A DNA stretch of 51,386 nt from assembly GCF_000482845.1 (NCBI RefSeq), contig NZ_AXWV01000030.1, forward strand, positions 1 to 51,386, read 5' to 3'. Below the pieces are notes generated by a model. The model did not search any database, had not been told where the DNA came from, and saw nothing but the letters and a program-made list of their open reading frames with translations. The translations under genes and the position numbers were made by a program. This stretch comes from Anaerobiospirillum succiniciproducens DSM 6400. Its GTDB lineage: Bacteria; Pseudomonadota; Gammaproteobacteria; Enterobacterales; Succinivibrionaceae. Positions 46,886 to 51,386 of this stretch are shown here, piece after piece (the stretch's first letter is position 1; each line of letters starts with the position of its first letter).

Positions 46886-46919
46886 CAAAGGCCTAGCAAG
46901 CACAAGCTCTAGGCCTTTG
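46886..46919 (+). terminator. Terminator of chemoreceptor copy 1
   Basis: CAAAGGCCTAG (46886-46896) and CTAGGCCTTTG (46909-46919) form a perfect 11-bp stem, followed by a short T-rich stretch. Confidence 0.75.
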
Positions 46920-47057
46920 TCGTTTCTACTCCCTTAGCTGTCTCTAGCCATCAGTTGATTAAATTCCTTAGCTGTCTCTAGCGCTTGCTTGTCTGTATGC
47001 CACCAACAGAGCAGCAACGAGCGAACAAGCTTAATAATGGCAATACTGCAGCTCACC

Positions 47058-47278
47058 GATCTTGCGAGATCACAGGTCAAATTCCAGGTCACAAGATCAC
47101 AAGGCTAAAGAGCAAATCCCCAAGATTAAATCCCTAAGATCACTAACCCGAGATCACAACCTAATTGCCCAAGCCAACAGAACTCACGGTAAATAGCCTG
47201 CTGAAGATCGCAGGTCAAAATAGCGGACATAAGATCGTGGGTCATCGGAGCACGCCCCAAGATCACGGCCTAAAGATC
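47058..47278. repeat. GATC-dense degenerate repeat region
   Basis: Nine GATC sites fall within 221 bp (47058, 47068, 47095, 47138, 47152, 47206, 47233, 47261, 47275), where about one would be expected by chance. Most sit in AAGATCAC-like words, and GATCACAGGTCAAA (47068) recurs as GATCGCAGGTCAAA (47206). The region is non-coding. It could be a Dam-methylation-sensitive site or the by-product of repeat expansion. Confidence 0.75.
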
Positions 47279-48181
47279 ATCTGATATCAAGGAACTGATG
47301 ATAAGGCCATTGATTGCAAGCCTAACGAGCCAATACAAGTAGAGCTTACAAAACAGATCCTTTAAAAGAGGAGTAGCCAAGCAACACAAGATCAGCGCAG
47401 CTAAGGCTGGTTAATAATCATAAGCGAGCACTTGTGCATCTACAGATGCTATTAAGTACATCAGCGCTAATGCCGCTATTCGTTGTGTTCGTCCGTGTCC
47501 AGCTATTAGCTGTTACAGCGATAAGCATATGATCTCATGCGACATGGATGCTACTCATGTAGCCTGGCGTGAACTTTAGAGGCAGCGATACGGTGATCTT
47601 ATAGGCTAGGGTGATGATCGCTTGGTTCATGCTGCAGTCGATGCTTTTAGCTTGCTTGTGCTGGATAGCCGCGTAAAAGCAGAGCTTAAAGTTGATGTGG
47701 TTGGATGTTGATGAGGCTCTTTGTTCGTGTGAGGATGGGGTTTTGGTGATAATCGTGTAAAGACTGCGTGAGAATAGGGCTATAAGGCCATTTTGTGCCA
47801 TTTTATGGTTGTTTGAACAAAATACTCAAGAGATGGAAACTTAAAAGCATAGTTGCTCGTAATGCTGATAAATTTCGGGTTTTTATGAGTTAGGTGGTGG
47901 CGGTTGCTATATAAAAATTCTGCCTAACATGCTTATTTGCTTTGATGCAAAGTCTTTTGTGCATTAATATGTAAGTTATTTTGGATACTCATAACTGTGT
48001 CGCTGCCAGTATTGGGCGCAAAGTGCTTAGGTTTTGCTTATGCCTTGCTTAAGTATTTGCACACTTATACTGATTGGAGAAGCAAGCTCTTTTGACGCCG
48101 CTCTCAAAGATTATTTTTAGTCTGTGAGATGTGTCATTAACTAGGAGATGCGTGCCAAAACAACTTGCAACAAGACACGAT

Positions 48182-48223
48182 TGGACATTAAATTGTAGGA
48201 GATTTTATGTCCATTTATGGACA
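48182..48223 (+). promoter_or_regulatory. Possible RNA switch with seven-codon leader ORF
   Basis: TGGACAT (48182-48188) can pair with ATGTCCA (48207-48213), which can instead pair with TGGACA (48218-48223); the two stems exclude each other. The first stem encloses an AGGAG (48197-48201), five bases before an ATG (48207) that opens MSIYGQV and a stop. It lies about 350 nt before the second chemoreceptor. The arrangement resembles an attenuator, but no target or ligand is known. Confidence 0.35.
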
Positions 48224-48575
48224 AGTGTGAGTTAATACTATTAGTTGCTAAAGCGTAGACTATTGCAGTCTTACTTTTTAGTAAGTAGTTCATTAAAAGC
48301 GCTTGGGATAAGTTATATCTATCTCAAGTAGCTCTATGTGCGTGGCCAACGCCAACACATGCATAGTCAATTGTATCTACGCGGTACAAAGATCACGAAA
48401 GTAAGTACCGTTTTTTATGGCAGCCTAGTAGCTTTTGCTAAGTCACTTCAACGTGTCTTCATCTTTTTAGCAAAGCTTCTTGTTATTTGGGTGCCTATAT
48501 TGCGCATTGCTGAGGTTTGGAGCGATGTGTTTGTTCCTAGTTAGTACATAAGCTAGGACATTTTTGGAGGTGCCA

Positions 48576-50168
48576 ATGAAGACCAATCTACCGGTAACGG
48601 ATAAGCGTGTGCCTTTTCCTAAGGACGCCAAGATTATTTCCTTTACCGACCTGAAAGGTGTCATTACTAAAGTTAATAAGCCATTTATTGAAATTAGTGG
48701 CTTTACAGAAGAAGAACTCATTGGTAAACCTCATAATATCGTCCGCCATCCTGACATGCCAGCAGCGGTGTTTGCTCTCATGTGGACTACCATCAAGAGC
48801 GGTAAGTCCTTCATGGGCATTGTGAAGAATCGAACCAAGAATGGCGATTACTACTGGGTGAATGCCTTCATCTCTCCAGTGTTTGATCGCGGCCATATCG
48901 TTGGCTATGAGTCGGTTCGTTATCCACCAAATGAAAAGGACGTACAGCGTTCTATTGAAGTTTACAAAAAGCTCAATAGCAATCAGCCATTAAAGCCAAG
49001 CTTCCCAGTTATTCCTAAGTCTATGCAGCTTGCTCTAGGTTGTGCTGCTGTGACTGCAGGTGCTTTCTTCTTACATCCAATCGCAGCGATCGCAGTGGGT
49101 TCACTCTCTTCATACCTGTGCGTTGCTAATCAACGTGGTATCATGAAGCGCAAGATGGAGAATGCCAAAAAGCTGCTTGCTAAAGTCTACGACCATCCTG
49201 TAGGCATGCTGTGCTACTCCAATGATCGTGAAGATGAAATCATCTCCAACGTGCGTCTGTTGATTTTGTCCAACAATGCCAATATGAGATCTATGATCAA
49301 CCGTGTTGGCGATGCAGTTGATGAGTTACGTGTCAAGGCACATGCTTGCTCTTCATATGCTCATGAAAGCACTCGTTATATTGTTGAGCAAAGTGAGAGA
49401 AGTAACCATATTCATGACTCAATTGCCCACGCGAGCAATGAGATCAACGAGCTTGAACAATTAGTGCATCAAACCAATAACTATGCACGTGAGACCTCTG
49501 ACCTCGTTACCTCAACAGCAACTATGTCGCAAAAGAATCGCTCTGCCTTAGATGACATTAGCTCTGGTAGCGACAATATGTGTAGCATCATTGAGACCTT
49601 AGCTGCCGATGCTGAGCAGATCTCTAATTTATTAAAGCAGATTATCAGTATCTCAGAGCACACCAATCTTCTGGCATTAAATGCAGCTATCGAAGCAGCA
49701 CGTGCTGGTGAACAAGGTCGTGGCTTTGCTGTGGTAGCTGATGAGGTACGTAACCTTGCAATCAAGTCAAAAGAGTGTACTAATCAGATTCATGGCACTG
49801 TAGCTGAATTAATTAAGAACTCTCAAATTGCCGTACAGTCTTCTCGTAAATCTCGCGAGCTGGCCGATGCTGGTCATGAGGCAATTCAGCAATCAGCTGC
49901 AGGCTTTAGAAAGGTATCAGAGAACATCGAGCGTATGAGCCAAATGACTCAGGAGATGACCGAACTTATCTCCTCTGAGACCGTGGTTGCAAGCCAGATT
50001 AACTCTGATTCGGAGAATGTTTACGAGCTCTCCATGCACTGTACCGATATTTCCAAGGAGAATGACAGTGCCATTGATGAGGTATCCCACATCATGGATA
50101 ACCTCGACGACATGATTAAGCGTTTCGATACTGAGTACAAGAGGATTCAGGACTACCACAACAGATAG
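48576..50168 (+). CDS. aer: Aer-like chemoreceptor with PAS sensor, copy 2
   Basis: A 530-aa paralogue of the receptor at 45273, with the same architecture: N-terminal PAS domain with [10 protein letters not shown] and [12 protein letters not shown], a hydrophobic segment at about residues 150-185, then the cytoplasmic signalling coiled coil with [16 protein letters not shown] and [15 protein letters not shown]. The strong similarity over PAS and tip suggests a tandem duplication, with divergence in the coiled-coil flanks that could tune ligand, redox potential or adaptation. Start ATG 48576 has GGAGG five bases upstream; a TTG 12 nt earlier overlaps that site. No C-terminal pentapeptide is present. 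It probably works with the flagella encoded nearby. Confidence 0.92.
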   Translation: MKTNLPVTDKRVPFPKDAKIISFTDLKGVITKVNKPFIEISGFTEEELIGKPHNIVRHPDMPAAVFALMWTTIKSGKSFMGIVKNRTKNGDYYWVNAFISPVFDRGHIVGYESVRYPPNEKDVQRSIEVYKKLNSNQPLKPSFPVIPKSMQLALGCAAVTAGAFFLHPIAAIAVGSLSSYLCVANQRGIMKRKMENAKKLLAKVYDHPVGMLCYSNDREDEIISNVRLLILSNNANMRSMINRVGDAVDELRVKAHACSSYAHESTRYIVEQSERSNHIHDSIAHASNEINELEQLVHQTNNYARETSDLVTSTATMSQKNRSALDDISSGSDNMCSIIETLAADAEQISNLLKQIISISEHTNLLALNAAIEAARAGEQGRGFAVVADEVRNLAIKSKECTNQIHGTVAELIKNSQIAVQSSRKSRELADAGHEAIQQSAAGFRKVSENIERMSQMTQEMTELISSETVVASQINSDSENVYELSMHCTDISKENDSAIDEVSHIMDNLDDMIKRFDTEYKRIQDYHNR

Positions 50169-50187
50169 CCACTTCAAAGTACTCAAC

Positions 50188-50295
50188 GCCGCGCCGTAGC
50201 TCCGCAGCTCTGCACCGCCGCAGCACCGCACCGCAACACAGCGTCGCCGCGCCGCGCCTTAGAGCCGCAGCTCTGCACCGTCGCAGCGCCGCACC
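50188..50295. repeat. GC-rich imperfect direct repeat of 45 bp, two copies
   Basis: Copy 1 is 50188-50232 and copy 2 is 50251-50295. Both run from GCCGCGCC through CCGCAGCTCTGCACCG to GCACC. The stretch is markedly more GC-rich than the rest of the window. It lies just after the second chemoreceptor and before its terminator. Confidence 0.85.
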
Positions 50296-50316
50296 GGCTA
50301 ACGCAGGCGCAAAACA

Positions 50317-50348
50317 AAAGGGCCACACTCTCACGAGCATGGCCCTTT
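50317..50348. terminator. Bidirectional terminator after chemoreceptor copy 2
   Basis: AAAGGGCCA (50317-50325) and TGGCCCTTT (50340-50348) form a 9-bp stem with A-rich sequence before and TTTGTTT after it. It serves the plus-strand receptor and any minus-strand transcript from the small frame that ends at 50351. Confidence 0.7.
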
Positions 50349-50350
50349 GT

Positions 50351-50569
50351 TTAGGCGCGAAAGCCACCAGTCAAGCAAGGCCCACCACCACAGGCCGCAC
50401 CATGCTGCAAATAACTGCAGCTATTACCATCGCAAGATCGCCACTCCAGGCTATCAATAGCCTCCATAACTGCAGCATCAAAGCCGCAGCACGAGTAGCA
50501 AGCGCCAATAGTAGCAAGCACAATAAGCAAGGTCGTCAGCAAGGTAGCGTCAGCAGTGGTATCGCCCAA
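50351..50569 (-). CDS. Possible small Cys-rich membrane protein, 72 aa
   Basis: Uncertain. The frame begins with TTG and has no evident ribosome site, but it has host-like codon use, ends exactly before a terminator and has an orderly layout: a hydrophobic segment at about 9-23 (TLLTTLLIVLATIGA), then seven cysteines (24, 27, 28, 46, 51, 60, 65) in CYSCC, CDGNSC and CGGGPC. It is flanked by hairpins on both sides. Not recognised. It could be a metal-binding or redox peptide, or the remnant of a larger gene. It recalls the Cys-rich protein at 25423, though cysteines and membrane segment are in the reverse order. Confidence 0.4.
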   Translation of the reverse strand: MGDTTADATLLTTLLIVLATIGACYSCCGFDAAVMEAIDSLEWRSCDGNSCSYLQHGAACGGGPCLTGGFRA

Positions 50570-50572
50570 ACG

Positions 50573-50600
50573 AAAAAGGCAGTGCTAAGCACTGCCCTTT
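50573..50600. terminator. Bidirectional hairpin terminator after the broken flagellin
   Basis: GGCAGTGC (50578-50585) and GCACTGCC (50589-50596) form a perfect 8-bp stem with a three-base loop; five A residues before and four T residues after provide U-runs in both directions. Confidence 0.8.
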
Positions 50601-50625
50601 TGCAAGCTAGTTGAAGCTTAAGCCA

Positions 50626-51145
50626 TTACTGACCCAGTAACTGCAGCGCAATAGTTGGACGCTGATTGGCCTGGGACAAGATGGTCTGAGAGGCCTGCTG
50701 AATGATCTGATTTGAGGTTAAAGCAGCGGTTTCAGAGGCAAAGTCAGTATCACGAATACGGCTGCGAGCATCGGATTCGTTCTCAGAAATCGAGCTCTGA
50801 TTACGGATGGTGCTTTCCATACGATTTTGGATTGCGCCTAGGGCCGCACGCTTAGAATCAACAGTTTCAATGAACTTATCGATTGTGTCTAAGGTTCTCT
50901 GTGCTGCAGAAGGGGTAGATACAACCCAATACGCACTTGTAGCATTATTACCTACTTGTGCAAGACCAAACCCATCGTTTTTACCAGCATCAGCCTCGTT
51001 GCCAGAAATTTTCAAGTTGCCTGCATTTCCATTATTGTACATATCCATGATGCCTTTCATGGAAAATGCGCCGCATTCTAAAGTTATTTCGTCCTTAGCA
51101 TTTGCGCCTATGTGAAACAAATCATCCCGTCAAGTACTTTTTATA
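50626..51145 (-). pseudogene. Broken flagellin, C-terminal half only
   Basis: The open part (51120-50626, 164 codons from a TTG) covers only the C-terminal half of a flagellin: FHIGANAKDEI, a short centre, then ESTIRNQSSISENESDARSRIRDTDFASET and LSQANQRPTIALQLLGQ. It belongs with the flagellin at 37982 (shared RDTDFASET and SQANQRP strings). Just upstream, 51144-51130 in another frame reads KVLDG, a string normally found shortly before this region in flagellins, so a one-base frameshift separates the two. Further upstream no flagellin sequence remains: the first 150 or so residues are gone. It has its own terminator, so it was once an active gene. It may still be a donor for recombination with intact copies. 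Confidence 0.75.
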
Positions 51146-51386
51146 CAGCAGATAGCGTGCCAGAACAGCAGCAAAAGATTTGACGCGATTCTGAGCGTCA
51201 AATCTACAAAAGCGCATGAGCCCCTCTCGGCTCATGCAACATTTTTGGTTGCAGCAGCGGCAAGCATTGCCGCTGCGAAACCACTTTTAAAAATACAGCA
51301 CGTAAGTGCTGCTTAAGTTGAGAGAGCGTACCTGCAGATATTCTCTCTTCATAAAAAATGCGCATATATAAGCGTAGCGCTGGCTG
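51146..51386. other. Run of consecutive hairpins up to the window end
   Basis: Four strong inverted repeats lie within about 135 bp: AGATTTGACGC/GCGTCAAATCT (51176-51205, 11 bp), GCATGAGCC/GGCTCATGC (51214-51237, 9 bp), GCAGCGGCAA/TTGCCGCTGC (51254-51276, 10 bp, 3-base loop) and CAGCAC/GTGCTG (51296-51311). A weaker GAGAGA/TCTCTC follows (51320-51347). TGCAAC (51235) with GTTGCA (51248) gives an alternative pairing. No gene is visible. It lies where the missing front half of the broken flagellin should be. Confidence 0.75.

Larger units (their letters stand above)
46920..48575. other. Spacer between the two chemoreceptors
   Basis: About 1.65 kb with no supported gene. It holds a doubled CCTTAGCTGTCTCTAGC string (near 46931 and 46971), the GATC-rich repeat region at 47058-47278 and a possible RNA switch at 48182-48223. 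A minus-strand 88-codon frame near 47535-47801 has no ribosome site and is not annotated. Confidence 0.45.

Noticed and set aside
47535..47801. 88-codon minus-strand frame between the chemoreceptors
   Set aside because: No ribosome site and no recognisable protein features.
50339..50614. 91-codon plus-strand frame after the second chemoreceptor
   Set aside because: It starts inside a terminator stem and is the shadow of the Cys-rich minus-strand frame.
1..51386. tRNA, rRNA, insertion sequences, integrases
   Set aside because: Looked for T-loop GGTTCGAATCC-like strings, rRNA-like stretches and transposase or integrase motifs; none was found.

Overview
The window looks like chromosomal DNA of a flagellated gammaproteobacterium. 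Housekeeping genes (cmk, rpsA at 557 codons, tusE, ribA, pgsA, and a yoaA-tsaB neighbourhood as in enterobacteria) are gammaproteobacterial in type. The large autotransporters with their unusual N-terminal extension, the short multi-copy flagellins and the low coding density suggest a gut anaerobe of the Succinivibrionaceae. That placement is an inference from protein character, not from a search.

Layout. (1) 1-10150: two paralogous type V autotransporters in tandem, with conserved leaders, near-identical beta-barrels and duplicated terminators. A nine-G tract and a 16-bp palindrome lie between them. (2) 10208-12446: an AT-rich two-gene operon that I read as a type I Thoeris anti-phage system (ThsA SIR2-SLOG plus ThsB TIR). 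(3) 12447-15596: a repeat-bearing spacer and an orphan 424-aa gene. (4) 15597-19891: pgsA, tusE, ribA, cmk and a YccF-type membrane protein. (5) 20034-22526: rfbA-rfbC-rfbB on the minus strand, for dTDP-6-deoxyhexose precursors, without rfbD. (6) 23090-24911: rpsA with a strong promoter and a clear terminator. (7) 25423-35883: a Cys-rich small membrane protein, a 1523-aa YoaA/DinG-type helicase with a giant disordered N-terminus, two orphan genes and tsaB. (8) 37982-43574: four flagellins and a Dam-type adenine methylase, all minus strand. (9) 45273-51386: two paralogous PAS-containing chemoreceptors, a GATC-dense repeat region, a GC-rich duplicated element, a broken fifth flagellin and a run of consecutive hairpins up to the window end.

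How it fits together. Flagellins and chemoreceptors form a motility and energy-taxis block. Autotransporters and dTDP-sugar genes shape the cell surface. Thoeris is a defence cargo placed directly behind an autotransporter terminator. Between genes lie spacers of up to about 2 kb that are not featureless: they carry periodic repeats of 5, 12 and 42 bp, duplicated 45-47 bp elements and traces of decayed low-complexity coding sequence. The best leads for something new are the helicase N-terminus, the paired autotransporter leaders, the GATC cluster near dam, and the repeat and hairpin arrays around the flagellin genes.
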